Positions 24,653 through 32,324 are shown, counted from the first letter of the stretch. The stretch is 33,574 bases of DNA from Porphyromonadaceae bacterium UBA7087 (GCA_002493515.1 DKYZ01000005.1:1-33574); one strand, 5' to 3'. A program made the numbers and translations. The notes: generated from the letters alone by a model not told the origin.

Positions 24653-26488
24653 ATGAATCTGACTGTGCTCCATAGTTTTTTCAAAGGAAGGTTGACACTG
24701 CTGATACTGGCTATAGTATACGTGGCGGTATTGTCGGTGCCGTGTCATGCCTCGCAGAAATATGACGTCAAGGCCAACATGCTGCGCATGACGTCGGAAT
24801 ATGCCCGGGATGTCATGAGGGATACGGCGGAGATGGAGCGGTTTAGGTCTCTTGCCGCTGAACATGTACCGGATTCCACGGCTTGCAGCCAGGTATATCT
24901 TTTTGCTCGTGGCATATTCCGCCGTGGAGACCAGCCTCTTGCGGTTGATTACCTGAAGAACCTTTCCGACATGCTTGATGCCGGAGGCGGAGACGTTCCC
25001 GATTACCTGGTGCTTCGTCTGAAGTGTCAGCTGCTGCTCGGCGCGGCCTATGAAGAGCTGGGGATGTTCAATATCAGCATGGAGTATGCGATGAAAGGAC
25101 TCCGTATGGCCGAAGAGGCCGGCGACGAGGTTATGGCGGCGCAGTTTCTCAACAATATAGGGGTACTTCATGTCAGGGCATCGGAGCTCGACAAGGCCGA
25201 GGGTTATTTCCGTCGCTCTCTTGAGCTTAACAAACGCAGCGGGAGTGATTATGATCTCTATATCAATTACAATAACCTTTCGGAGATAGCGATGCGTACT
25301 GGAGATGAGAAGAGGACCCTGGATATGATATTGGCGGCTGTGCCTCATGTCGATGTCGAGAAGTCGCCCGAAGACTACTACTATGTCCAGTCATGCCTGG
25401 GACAGATATACGTCAAGGGTGGCGATTACGGCCTTGCTTACAGCTGTTTGCACAACGCGGCGCGCAATCTTGAGAATCTTCCCGACAAGGCCGTGCTTTT
25501 CGATGCCTATATCGGTCTGGCAGAGCTTTTCTCAGGCCGGGGGGAGGTGGATTCTCTACGGATCTATTCGTCAAAGGCACTTGATGTGGCCGAAAAGACG
25601 GGGAATGCAAGCCTCCTTGCCACTTATGCCGAGAAGATGGCGTCGTTTGCGCAGAAGCGTGGAGACTACAGGCGTGCCCTTGAGATGGAGCAACGTGCGT
25701 CGAGTCTTCGCGACTCGATACGCCAGCGGGAATATTCCGACCGCATCGCGCAGGTCAGCCGGATTTTCGAGATGGAGAAGGCGAGGTATGAACAGAGGTC
25801 GTTTATGGACGACTGGAATCCGGTGGCGGTCTTTTTTATCATGGGTTCCTTCATTCTTGTGCTTGTCGGTATCCTGTTCTGGGAGTACGTGATGAAACGC
25901 AGGCGCGACGCGACCCTGCGCGAGGCCGCGAGAGCCGATAAGGAGATTGAGGAGATGAAGCTGCGTCAGGCGGAGCAGGAGAGGGAGCGCCAGGAGAAGC
26001 TTCTGGAGGAGGAGCGCGGAAGGAAGAAAGCCATGCAGGAGGAGCTCGACACCAACAACCGCCGTCTGTCGACTCTTATGCTTGAGAAGGTGAAAGACGG
26101 GGAACGGATAGAGAGCCTGACACAGATGCTGAGGGGGCTTCAGTCTTCGCTGGGGCCGAGGGCGAGCGCGACGCATGAGGTTTTGCGTTCAGCTCTCGAC
26201 ACTTTGTCGGGCATGACATCGGGCGACGGGATGTGGGAGGAGTTTCAGTATTATTTCGAGCGGGTACATCCCGATTTCTATCGGGAGCTTGACCGGCGTC
26301 ATCCCGGTCTGACAGTCAAGGACCGGCGGCTTTGTGCATTGCTGTCGCTCGACCTTTCCTCAAAAGACATAGCCGCGATAACGTTCCGCGAAGTTCGCAG
26401 TGTGGAGGCCTCGCGGCTTCGACTCCGCAAAAAGCTCGGTCTGGAGGGCGACACCTCCCTCACCGACTACATCCGCTCCATGGGATGA
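24653..26488 (+). CDS. Membrane-anchored TPR protein with C-terminal LuxR-like HTH
   Basis: The 611-residue predicted regulator starts at 24653 rather than the earlier in-frame ATG, because this start gives a good signal/anchor helix (L-T-L-L-I-L-A-I-V-Y-V-A-V-L) and lies behind a promoter-like box. TPR repeats fill about 100-370 (N-N-I-G-V-L-H, A-E-G-Y-F-R-R-S-L-E-L and similar). A membrane helix follows at about 388-412, then a long charged coiled coil (about 417-495), then a C-terminal domain ending in L-C-A-L-L-S-L-D-L-S-S-K-D-I-A-A-I-T and V-E-A-S-R-L-R-L-R-K-K-L, a LuxR-like helix-turn-helix. This architecture is common in Bacteroidetes. It is divergent from the secreted-protein operon and could regulate it. 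Confidence 0.85.
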   Translation: MNLTVLHSFFKGRLTLLILAIVYVAVLSVPCHASQKYDVKANMLRMTSEYARDVMRDTAEMERFRSLAAEHVPDSTACSQVYLFARGIFRRGDQPLAVDYLKNLSDMLDAGGGDVPDYLVLRLKCQLLLGAAYEELGMFNISMEYAMKGLRMAEEAGDEVMAAQFLNNIGVLHVRASELDKAEGYFRRSLELNKRSGSDYDLYINYNNLSEIAMRTGDEKRTLDMILAAVPHVDVEKSPEDYYYVQSCLGQIYVKGGDYGLAYSCLHNAARNLENLPDKAVLFDAYIGLAELFSGRGEVDSLRIYSSKALDVAEKTGNASLLATYAEKMASFAQKRGDYRRALEMEQRASSLRDSIRQREYSDRIAQVSRIFEMEKARYEQRSFMDDWNPVAVFFIMGSFILVLVGILFWEYVMKRRRDATLREAARADKEIEEMKLRQAEQERERQEKLLEEERGRKKAMQEELDTNNRRLSTLMLEKVKDGERIESLTQMLRGLQSSLGPRASATHEVLRSALDTLSGMTSGDGMWEEFQYYFERVHPDFYRELDRRHPGLTVKDRRLCALLSLDLSSKDIAAITFREVRSVEASRLRLRKKLGLEGDTSLTDYIRSMG

Positions 26489-26532
26489 AAAAAACAACGC
26501 TGAAATTCGACTTGTTTAGTTGAATTTCAGCG
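26488..26532 (-). terminator. Terminator downstream of the old tRNA-Phe gene
   Basis: A 14-bp stem (26498-26511 with 26519-26532, one wobble, 7-base loop) is followed on the minus strand by a run of seven T residues (26494-26488). It lies 9 bases beyond the CCA end of the minus-strand tRNA remnant, so it was probably the tRNA-Phe terminator. The stem may also stop the regulator transcript coming from the left, although no T-run follows it in that direction. Confidence 0.75.
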
Positions 26533-26541
26533 AGTTCTGCT

Positions 26542-26586
26542 TGGTGGTGCCAACGGGAATCGAACCAGTGACACAAGGATTTTCAG
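26542..26586 (-). pseudogene. 3' half of tRNA-Phe(GAA): attachment-site remnant
   Basis: Read on the minus strand this is an anticodon loop CTGAAAA (anticodon GAA), the 3' anticodon strand TCCTT, a 5-base variable loop, a T arm with TTCGATT, the acceptor strand TGGCACC, discriminator A and CCA. The 5' half is missing: homology ends at the first base of the anticodon loop. The T stem ACTGG/CCCGT has a mismatched middle pair, fitting a non-functional copy. The remnant marks where an element entered the 3' half of tRNA-Phe; the intact gene should lie at the element's other end. Confidence 0.85.
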
Positions 26587-26668
26587 AACTCTGGCGCGCC
26601 GTCTCATGTGGCTGAAAACCAGTTGGTTAATACTATTATTTATTCTATACTTGCAGATTTACTTGCAG
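26580..26668. repeat. Short inverted and direct repeats at the element end
   Basis: TTTTCAG (26580-26586, the anticodon loop) is matched in inverted orientation by CTGAAAA at 26612-26618. ACTTGCAG occurs directly repeated at 26649-26656 and 26661-26668, a 12-bp period. These are the kinds of sites a tyrosine recombinase and its accessory protein bind at attachment sites, but the assignment is inference. Confidence 0.45.
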
Positions 26669-26674
26669 GTTAAT

Positions 26675-27202
26675 TTATTTGCTTTTTAAAAGGTTCTTTA
26701 AGTCAGCGTTTTCCGCTTTTAGGGCTTGGATCTCTGACTTCATATCCAGCTTGTCGGCGAGTAGGTCTTCGACCTGTTTTCGCAGGATTGCTATGGTCTC
26801 GTCCTTCGCCTTTATCAGGTCTTCACTCCCATTGATTTTGGTTTTGTCGACCTTAAGTTCAGCTGTCTTTTCCATCTCTGTAATCGGTGCTTCCCCTCCA
26901 TTATATATGGGGCCGAAGAACGAGGTGGGGTTATGGTGCCCCTGCACCACATAGTCCCGGAACTGCCTTACGTCGAAGTTGTCGTCATAGAACACATACG
27001 GAGGCACCTCCAGAATACTGGCAATCTTCTCGAAGGTCTCCATTTTGGTCTTGCCACTCCGACCCATAAGATGTATGGCCTGAGTGGTGACGCCGGCTTT
27101 ATCCGCTAGCTCCTCTATTGTCATGCCCTTTATGGTCGCCAATTCCTTGATTAGTTTGAGATTAGCCATTTCTTTCGCTGCGTGTTGGTAAGACATACGC
27201 AA
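26675..27202 (-). CDS. Xre-family repressor with C-terminal coiled coil
   Basis: The 175-residue protein has an N-terminal helix-turn-helix (about residues 12-70: L-I-K-E-L-A-T-I-K-G-M-T-I-E-E-L-A-D-K-A-G-V-T-T-type spacing, then F-E-K-I-A-S-I-L-E-V). A low-complexity middle and a C-terminal leucine-heptad coiled coil (about 130-173) follow, the latter likely for dimerisation. The start could be 27202, 27196 or 27169. It is transcribed away from the element's replication genes, with a palindromic operator in the gap, the usual arrangement of a master repressor of an integrated element. It lies next to the attachment site. Confidence 0.85.
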   Translation of the reverse strand: MRMSYQHAAKEMANLKLIKELATIKGMTIEELADKAGVTTQAIHLMGRSGKTKMETFEKIASILEVPPYVFYDDNFDVRQFRDYVVQGHHNPTSFFGPIYNGGEAPITEMEKTAELKVDKTKINGSEDLIKAKDETIAILRKQVEDLLADKLDMKSEIQALKAENADLKNLLKSK

Positions 27203-27221
27203 AGTTTTAATAATTTTTACA

Positions 27222-27238
27222 GTAAAGTATTACTTTAC
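27222..27238. promoter_or_regulatory. Operator palindrome between divergent element genes
   Basis: GTAAAGTA and TACTTTAC are perfect 8-bp inverted arms around one central T. The site is 20 bases upstream of the repressor start and 16 bases upstream of the rightward -7 box, so a bound dimer could block both promoters. Confidence 0.65.
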
Positions 27239-27254
27239 CAATGGAAATTATTAT

Positions 27255-27262
27255 TATCTTTG
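27255..27262 (+). promoter_or_regulatory. -7 box of the element's rightward operon
   Basis: TATCTTTG matches TAnnTTTG, 31 bases before the ATG at 27294. The -33 region would overlap the operator palindrome at 27222-27238. Confidence 0.55.
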
Positions 27263-27293
27263 CACTCGCAAAGTTATAAAAAAAATCCCAATC

Positions 27294-27491
27294 ATGCAAC
27301 CAAACGCGACAAAAATCAACATCGGAGAGCTGATTTTCGGCATGAATGTCGGTGATGTTATTTCTTTGCCGATAGAGAGGACCGTAAATGTCAGAGCCTA
27401 TGCCTCTCAGGTAGGACTTACCAACGGTCGCAAATACCGCACATCCACCCATCCTGAGGAGAGAGTGGTAAAAGTGATAAGAATGAAGTAA
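27294..27491 (+). CDS. Small element protein of unknown function
   Basis: The 65-residue protein is not recognised. It has a start region M-Q-P-N-A-T-K-I-N-I-G-E and a basic second half (R-T-V-N-V-R-A-Y, then G-R-K-Y-R-T-S, ending V-V-K-V-I-R-M-K), with no membrane segment. The basic charge and its position as first gene after the repressor-controlled promoter suggest a nucleic-acid-binding or regulatory role, but this is a guess. The next gene begins 13 bp downstream. Confidence 0.7.
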   Translation: MQPNATKINIGELIFGMNVGDVISLPIERTVNVRAYASQVGLTNGRKYRTSTHPEERVVKVIRMK

Positions 27492-27504
27492 GCCAAACTT
27501 TGCT

Positions 27505-27720
27505 ATGTCAAGAAACAATATGCAGGAAAATGAAACAACTATGGGGATAGACCCCAAGAGATACTACACCGTGACCGAGGCAGCCAAGGTTATCGGAGTA
27601 CACCGCTTCACCGTCTGGCGGTGGGTGAAGGCCATGCGCCTACGAGGCAGAACGAGGATGGTGAACAACCGCCAGGAATTCCTAGGCTCGGAGTTGGAGA
27701 AACTGTTCAGGCATATCTGA
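27505..27720 (+). CDS. Small helix-turn-helix protein (excisionase/MerR-like)
   Basis: The 71-residue protein has a winged-helix type motif at about 21-55: Y-Y-T-V-T-E-A-A-K-V-I-G-V-H-R-F-T-V-W-R followed by a basic wing (R-L-R-G-R-T-R-M). This matches the HTH_17 or excisionase-like pattern. Such proteins direct excision or regulate replication genes in Bacteroidetes elements. A later in-frame ATG at 27520 or 27541 could also be the start. Confidence 0.78.
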   Translation: MSRNNMQENETTMGIDPKRYYTVTEAAKVIGVHRFTVWRWVKAMRLRGRTRMVNNRQEFLGSELEKLFRHI

Positions 27721-27739
27721 CACAACAAGAAAATGCACC

Positions 27740-28003
27740 ATGATGGAACAGACGATCAACAACGACATCAAGCACATCGAGGCGACACAGCTCAATGCCT
27801 ATCTCGACACACTCTCGTACCGGCAGCGCGTCGAGTTTGTATCGGCTGTGGTGAAATCCGCCGGAGTAAGACGACAGACTTTCTTCAACTGGAAGGCAAT
27901 GGCGTGCCGTATTCCCGGCTTCGCCAAAGAGATAATCGAACAGGTTGCCGGAGAGCCTGTATTCTTCGGTATAAACGACAAGATGCAGGAGGTGTGGCCA
28001 TGA
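27740..28003 (+). CDS. Small element protein, possible DNA-binding
   Basis: The 87-residue protein is not firmly assigned. Its centre (about 30-55) reads Y-R-Q-R-V-E-F-V-S-A-V-V-K-S-A-G-V-R-R-Q-T-F-F-N-W, which looks like a helix-turn-helix with the recognition helix at R-R-Q-T-F-F-N-W. The end overlaps the next start by 4 bp (ATGA, 28000-28003), so it is translated with the following two genes. The ATG at 27743 is an alternative start. Confidence 0.75.
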   Translation: MMEQTINNDIKHIEATQLNAYLDTLSYRQRVEFVSAVVKSAGVRRQTFFNWKAMACRIPGFAKEIIEQVAGEPVFFGINDKMQEVWP

Positions 28004-28200
28004 TAGAGACACGCCCCAAATGCGATCCAGCCGGTGTATTTTCTGTCAAGCGTACCTGCGCGGAACTTGGAGTATGCCACAAAACACTTCGCAAACTGCG
28101 TCGCATGGGTCTGATCTCTCCATGTAACAGAAATCCGCACCGCCTTAAATATACCGGCCAGTCAATCATCGACTGCTGGGACAAAGCCACAGTGTTATGA
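28000..28200 (+). CDS. Small MerR-like helix-turn-helix protein
   Basis: The 66-residue protein starts inside a longer open frame, at the ATG overlapping the previous stop. The core F-S-V-K-R-T-C-A-E-L-G-V-C-H-K-T-L-R-K-L-R-R-M-G is a MerR/excisionase-type motif, followed by a wing (H-R-L-K-Y-T-G). The part of the long frame before 28000 overlaps the preceding gene in another frame and is not coding. The end overlaps the primase-helicase start by 4 bp (ATGA, 28197-28200). Confidence 0.78.
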   Translation: MIETRPKCDPAGVFSVKRTCAELGVCHKTLRKLRRMGLISPCNRNPHRLKYTGQSIIDCWDKATVL

Positions 28201-31200
28201 TCAGCAGCAACACAATACAGAAGGTACGTGACCTTGCCATCGAGACCGTCCTCAAACCATACGTCAGTCTGCGGCGCAGGGGCTCCTCGCTTGTGGGCTT
28301 GTGTCCTTTCCATGCGGAACGTGACGCCTCGTTTACCGTGAATACGGAGAAGGGCTTATGGCATTGTTTCAGCTGCAGGCGCGGTGGCGATGCCATCGGC
28401 TTCGTAATGGAGAAGGAGAACTGCACTTTCATAGAGGCCGTCGAGAAGATTGCCCAGGATAACAGTATTCCGCTGGAGTATGACAGGGAGAAAACGGATG
28501 AAGAAATCGAGGCTGCAAGACACACGGAGGCATTGCTTGCAGCCGTTGCCGTGGCCCAGTCATTCTTTGTGGCAGCAATGGCTGATGATAGATCGGAAGA
28601 GGCTATTACGGCGAGAAATTATGCCTATGGCCGTTGGCCCGAGAAGTTCTGTTCCGAGATGGGGATAGGATATGCGCCTAAAGACAGTAGTGCCCTCATT
28701 GAATATTGCAGGAACAAAGGCGTAGATACAGATGTCCTGCTGGAGACCGGACTGCTGAAGAGAGGTAATGACGGCAGCATATATGTCTTCTTCCGCGAAA
28801 GGTTGATGATCCCTGTCAGAAACCGGTGGGGCCGTGTCATAGCGTTCACAGGCCGCTATATCGGCGACAGGACGGAAGTGGCAAAATATATGAACTCCCC
28901 GGAATCTCCTATATATAAAAAAGGTGATACACTGTTCGGTATAGACAGGGCTTCACGTCTGCGTGACGCCACGAATATTATCATAGTCGAGGGAGCGCCA
29001 GATGTACTCCGACTCCAGTCTCTTGGCTTTGATAACACGGTATCCGCACTCGGGACTGCATGGACAGACGCGCAATTCGCAATGCTGAAGAAGTTCAACA
29101 CCTCGATATGTTTCATCCCTGACTCCGACGTGGCTAAGAATGAGCTTTACGGCGCGGGGTTCAAGGCGGTCATGAGGAACGGGGCTGCCGCGATTCGCAA
29201 AGGATTCGACGTGACAGTCAGGGAACTGCCGTTCTCGGAGGAAGAGATGACCGATGAGGAACTTGCGGAACTCTACGACGGTGAGGAGAATATACCGGAG
29301 AACGCTCCGAGAATCAAGCCCGGAAAGAATGATGCCGACAGTTATCTGAGAAGCAAGGAGGATTTCTCGGCTCTTGAAGAGAAATATTTTCTGACATGGC
29401 TCGCCCAGAAGAGATTCGGGGAGACAGACTCAATCTCGGGGAAACAAAAGATTGTGGCTGAGATTGCAGACCTACTCCGATATGTCGGGAACCAGCTGAC
29501 GGTGGACGAGATCATCGACCAACTAAAGGTTTACGGACGTGTCAGACACTGGCGTGACGCACTTGCCAAGGCAATGGGTGATGCGCGGCGCAATCAGGAA
29601 TCCCGTACCAATCTCGATGAGAGACAGAAGGAGGCCGAGGAACTGAGGCGCGCCGGACTGTTCGTCAGCGACAACTGCTACTATACTGTCGGAGACGATG
29701 AGAACGACCCTATGCTCGTGTCCAACTTCATAATGGAGCCGCTGTTCCATATTGGCGACGATACCAACGGCACCCGTATATTCCGGCTCAGGAACGAGGC
29801 CGGAGCTTCCCGTCTGCTCGAAATCAGGGAATCGGAAATGTGCTCGCTGAGCGCATTCCAGCAGAAGACCGGAACATTGGGCAACTTCATCTGGCTCGCA
29901 AAGATTGACAAACTCAACAGAGTGAAACGATTTCTTTACGGACGCACGGATACGGCGGAGCGGGTACGGAAACTGGGATGGAACTGCGAGGAGGAATATT
30001 TCGCGTTCGGCAACGGAATCCTGACCGACGGTTCCTTCAGGGAGGTCGATGACATGGGTATCGTCCGTTCTGCCGGAGGCAAGGCTTTCTACATCCCTGC
30101 CACCTCCAGGATGTATCTTAACAATCCCGAGATATACCAGTTTGAGAGACTCATGGTGCATAAGGAGACAAGCGGCGTCACGCTCAACACGTTCGCCACA
30201 AAACTCATAGAGGTTTTCGGGGGAAACGCCCGGATTGCGCTATGCTATCTTTTCGGAACTGTCTTCCGCGACATCATATATGCCAGGACACGCCATTTCC
30301 CGCTCCTGAACCTCTTCGGAGAGAAGGGAACTGGAAAGACAACGCTTGCCACCTCTCTCCAGTCTTTCTTTATCCACGGAGTTGATCCGCCCAACCTAAG
30401 CGTGACATCCATCCCGGCCATGAACGACCGGGTGTCGCAGGCTGTCGACACGCTCGTTGTCTTCGACGAGTACAAGAACGACCTCGACATCCGCAAGATA
30501 GGCTTTCTTAAAGGACTCTGGGGAGGAGGTGGCCAGACAAAGAAGAACACGGCGACAGACGGCATGGCGTCACAGACCATAGTCACTACCGGAGTGGTGA
30601 TCTGCGGACAGGACAAGCCCACTCAGGACATGGCACTCTATACCCGTGTGCTGTTCCTCGCCTTTACCAAGACATCATTCTCACTAGCCGAAAGGAAACG
30701 CTATGAGGAACTTGTCTCGCTGTGCAACATGGGTCTGACACACCTTACAATAGAACTGCTGAGCCACAGGAAACTTTTTGAGAGGAATTTTCCGGAGGCA
30801 TATTCGATGGTCAAGAAAGAGTTGTCCGCCAAACTTGCCGACACAAAAGTTCATGACCGAATCTTCGGCAACTGGGTCATGCCGCTGGCTGTGTTCCGGA
30901 CATTGGAGACAGTGCTTGACCTGCCTTTCAGTTATGCGGAACTGTTCGATACCGCCGTGAAGGGAGTGCTGAATCAGAACGAGGCAGCGCAGGAAGGCTC
31001 CGAGATAGGAGATTTCTGGAAGTCGCTTGAAGGGATGCAGTCATCCGGACGTCTTATCGACGGAGTGCATTACCGCATAAGGTATCTGAGCAGATTCAGG
31101 CCGCTGGACATGAAGGAGGAGATGGAATTCAGCGAACAGCGTCCTATCCTTTATCTCAACACCAACGCCGTATCCCAGTATTTTGTCGGACGTGTCGCCA

Positions 31201-31493
31201 GTCCCACGGCATCACGGTCGTTCTGGTCGACGATTCAGTCATATCTCAAATCCCACGCCTCGTTCCTCGGCTTGAAGCAGGACAGATTCACGCTTCTGAA
31301 CTCTAACGGCACACCGGATTGCTTCTACGAGACGGTCAACGGACAGAATGTCAAGCGGACAAGGGTTGTCAGACCCAAGGCCATGTGCTTTGACTATCTC
31401 CAGTTGAAGCGAGACTTTGGAATAGACCTTGAGACCGAACTGGTGTCCGATAATGACGATTCTCCTGAGGACAAGGCACCTTCCACAACATAG
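28197..31493 (+). CDS. Element primase-helicase (CHC2 zinc finger, Toprim, P-loop ATPase)
   Basis: The 1098-residue replication protein joins priming and an ATPase in one chain. The N-terminal DnaG-type zinc finger has Cys36, His39, Cys57 and Cys60 (C-P-F-H and C-F-S-C). A Toprim domain follows, with Glu265 in I-V-E-G-A and Asp309/Asp311 in P-D-S-D, and a DnaG-like K-N-D-A-D-S-Y-L at about 378-384. After a poorly known middle (about 400-690) comes an ATPase with Walker A G-E-K-G-T-G-K-T (708-715) and Walker B V-F-D-E (755-758), probably a hexameric helicase. It is translationally coupled to small DNA-binding proteins, and an iteron-like region lies just downstream, so it likely initiates replication of the excised element. 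The fold of the middle and C-terminal parts is not identified. Confidence 0.9.
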   Translation: MISSNTIQKVRDLAIETVLKPYVSLRRRGSSLVGLCPFHAERDASFTVNTEKGLWHCFSCRRGGDAIGFVMEKENCTFIEAVEKIAQDNSIPLEYDREKTDEEIEAARHTEALLAAVAVAQSFFVAAMADDRSEEAITARNYAYGRWPEKFCSEMGIGYAPKDSSALIEYCRNKGVDTDVLLETGLLKRGNDGSIYVFFRERLMIPVRNRWGRVIAFTGRYIGDRTEVAKYMNSPESPIYKKGDTLFGIDRASRLRDATNIIIVEGAPDVLRLQSLGFDNTVSALGTAWTDAQFAMLKKFNTSICFIPDSDVAKNELYGAGFKAVMRNGAAAIRKGFDVTVRELPFSEEEMTDEELAELYDGEENIPENAPRIKPGKNDADSYLRSKEDFSALEEKYFLTWLAQKRFGETDSISGKQKIVAEIADLLRYVGNQLTVDEIIDQLKVYGRVRHWRDALAKAMGDARRNQESRTNLDERQKEAEELRRAGLFVSDNCYYTVGDDENDPMLVSNFIMEPLFHIGDDTNGTRIFRLRNEAGASRLLEIRESEMCSLSAFQQKTGTLGNFIWLAKIDKLNRVKRFLYGRTDTAERVRKLGWNCEEEYFAFGNGILTDGSFREVDDMGIVRSAGGKAFYIPATSRMYLNNPEIYQFERLMVHKETSGVTLNTFATKLIEVFGGNARIALCYLFGTVFRDIIYARTRHFPLLNLFGEKGTGKTTLATSLQSFFIHGVDPPNLSVTSIPAMNDRVSQAVDTLVVFDEYKNDLDIRKIGFLKGLWGGGGQTKKNTATDGMASQTIVTTGVVICGQDKPTQDMALYTRVLFLAFTKTSFSLAERKRYEELVSLCNMGLTHLTIELLSHRKLFERNFPEAYSMVKKELSAKLADTKVHDRIFGNWVMPLAVFRTLETVLDLPFSYAELFDTAVKGVLNQNEAAQEGSEIGDFWKSLEGMQSSGRLIDGVHYRIRYLSRFRPLDMKEEMEFSEQRPILYLNTNAVSQYFVGRVASPTASRSFWSTIQSYLKSHASFLGLKQDRFTLLNSNGTPDCFYETVNGQNVKRTRVVRPKAMCFDYLQLKRDFGIDLETELVSDNDDSPEDKAPSTT

Positions 31494-31530
31494 GCTTTAT
31501 GAAGCATCGCCCTATTCCATCTCAATAATC

Positions 31531-31558
31531 AAGACTGTCCAAAAGGACGGTCTTTTTT
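31531..31558 (+). terminator. Terminator of the primase-helicase operon
   Basis: A 10-bp stem (31531-31540 with 31545-31554, one wobble) with loop AAAA, running into six T residues (31553-31558). It lies 38 bases after the stop. Confidence 0.9.
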
Positions 31559-31602
31559 CTTTCGGGGCATATATGTCCGGAAATATGATGCACATGTTGC
31601 GG

Positions 31603-31855
31603 CATTGACATTGTTGACAAGACACAATGATACACATACCAATATGTTACGTCATAATATCTGCGTTGACAAACGTTGACAGACGTTGACAAAATTCATT
31701 TACCTCAAAAATCCATAGCCAACGGTTGACACCGCGAAACCACCATATATACTTAATTTTTCCTCTTAAAATAAAGAAATGTATTGTATGACAAGGGCTT
31801 TGGGACACTCGTCCTGACCACTTATGTGCCTGGCGCCGCTGTCAACCATGTCAAC
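31603..31855. other. Iteron-like cluster: candidate replication origin
   Basis: TTGACA occurs six times in direct orientation, at 31605, 31614, 31666, 31676, 31686 and 31726, and twice inverted as TGTCAA at 31840 and 31849. The middle three form exact 10-bp tandem units (CGTTGACAAA or CGTTGACAGA, 31664-31693). AT-rich DNA lies between the two groups (about 31745-31790). There is no convincing gene in 31494-32042. Tandem short iterons beside a primase-helicase gene are what an origin looks like; operator or transfer-origin functions are alternatives. Confidence 0.6.
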
Positions 31856-31982
31856 CCCCGGGAATATATAGATCGCCGTTTTCATTTTCTGTAATAGCCA
31901 TGTCTCGATGCCTCTGCGATCGTCATGGTTCACATGGTAACGCAAAGTCCCGCTAAGTCGCACTAAGTCATCCATTCCTCTA

Positions 31983-32021
31983 TTTGATAGTCAGACGGTT
32001 ATATGTAATTTTGCATATAAC
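31983..32021 (+). promoter_or_regulatory. Promoter with inverted repeat around its -7 box
   Basis: TTTG (31983-31986), 19 bases, then TAATTTTG (32006-32013), a full match to the Bacteroidetes consensus. GTTATATG (31998-32005) and CATATAAC (32014-32021) flank the -7 box exactly as perfect 8-bp inverted arms. A protein bound there would block the promoter; the HTH product at 32043 is the obvious candidate. Confidence 0.7.
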
Positions 32022-32042
32022 AACAAACAAGGTCGATGGCTT

Positions 32043-32285
32043 ATGAAAATATATCAGAACAGGATGGAGATACTGCCGGAGTTTCTATACTCCGTCGGTC
32101 AGGCGGCGAGATTCTTCGGAGTCCACCGATGCACCATATACGGCTACATATCCAATGAGGAGAGACCGCTGCCGTATCTGCTGAACGAGAGGAACGGTCG
32201 GAAAATCTTCCTCGGCATTACGCTGATTGAATATAAGAAAGCCGGTCTTCCCAAGAAGGGCCGGAAGAGAGGAAGGAAGAAATGA
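32043..32285 (+). CDS. Small helix-turn-helix protein with basic tail
   Basis: The 80-residue protein has an HTH_17/MerR-like motif (about 17-40: Y-S-V-G-Q-A-A-R-F-F-G-V-H-R-C-T-I-Y-G-Y) and a very basic C-terminus (K-K-G-R-K-R-G-R-K-K). It is related in pattern to the proteins at 27505 and 28000. The ATG at 32064 is an alternative start. It is transcribed alone from a promoter whose -7 box lies inside an inverted repeat, which suggests self-repression. Excision factor or replication regulator are possible roles. Confidence 0.78.
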   Translation: MKIYQNRMEILPEFLYSVGQAARFFGVHRCTIYGYISNEERPLPYLLNERNGRKIFLGITLIEYKKAGLPKKGRKRGRKK

Positions 32286-32324
32286 GGGGGTTGTCAAACT
32301 GGTCGCCGTCCATAATGGTTGCCG

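Noticed and set aside
27733..27999. First 89 codons of the long frame ending at 28200
   Set aside because: They overlap the gene at 27740-28003 in another frame and have no domain; the real gene begins at the coupled ATG at 28000.
31766..31975. 69-codon minus-strand frame in the origin-like region
   Set aside because: It overlaps inverted iteron copies, has no promoter or recognisable motif, and reads like a chance frame.
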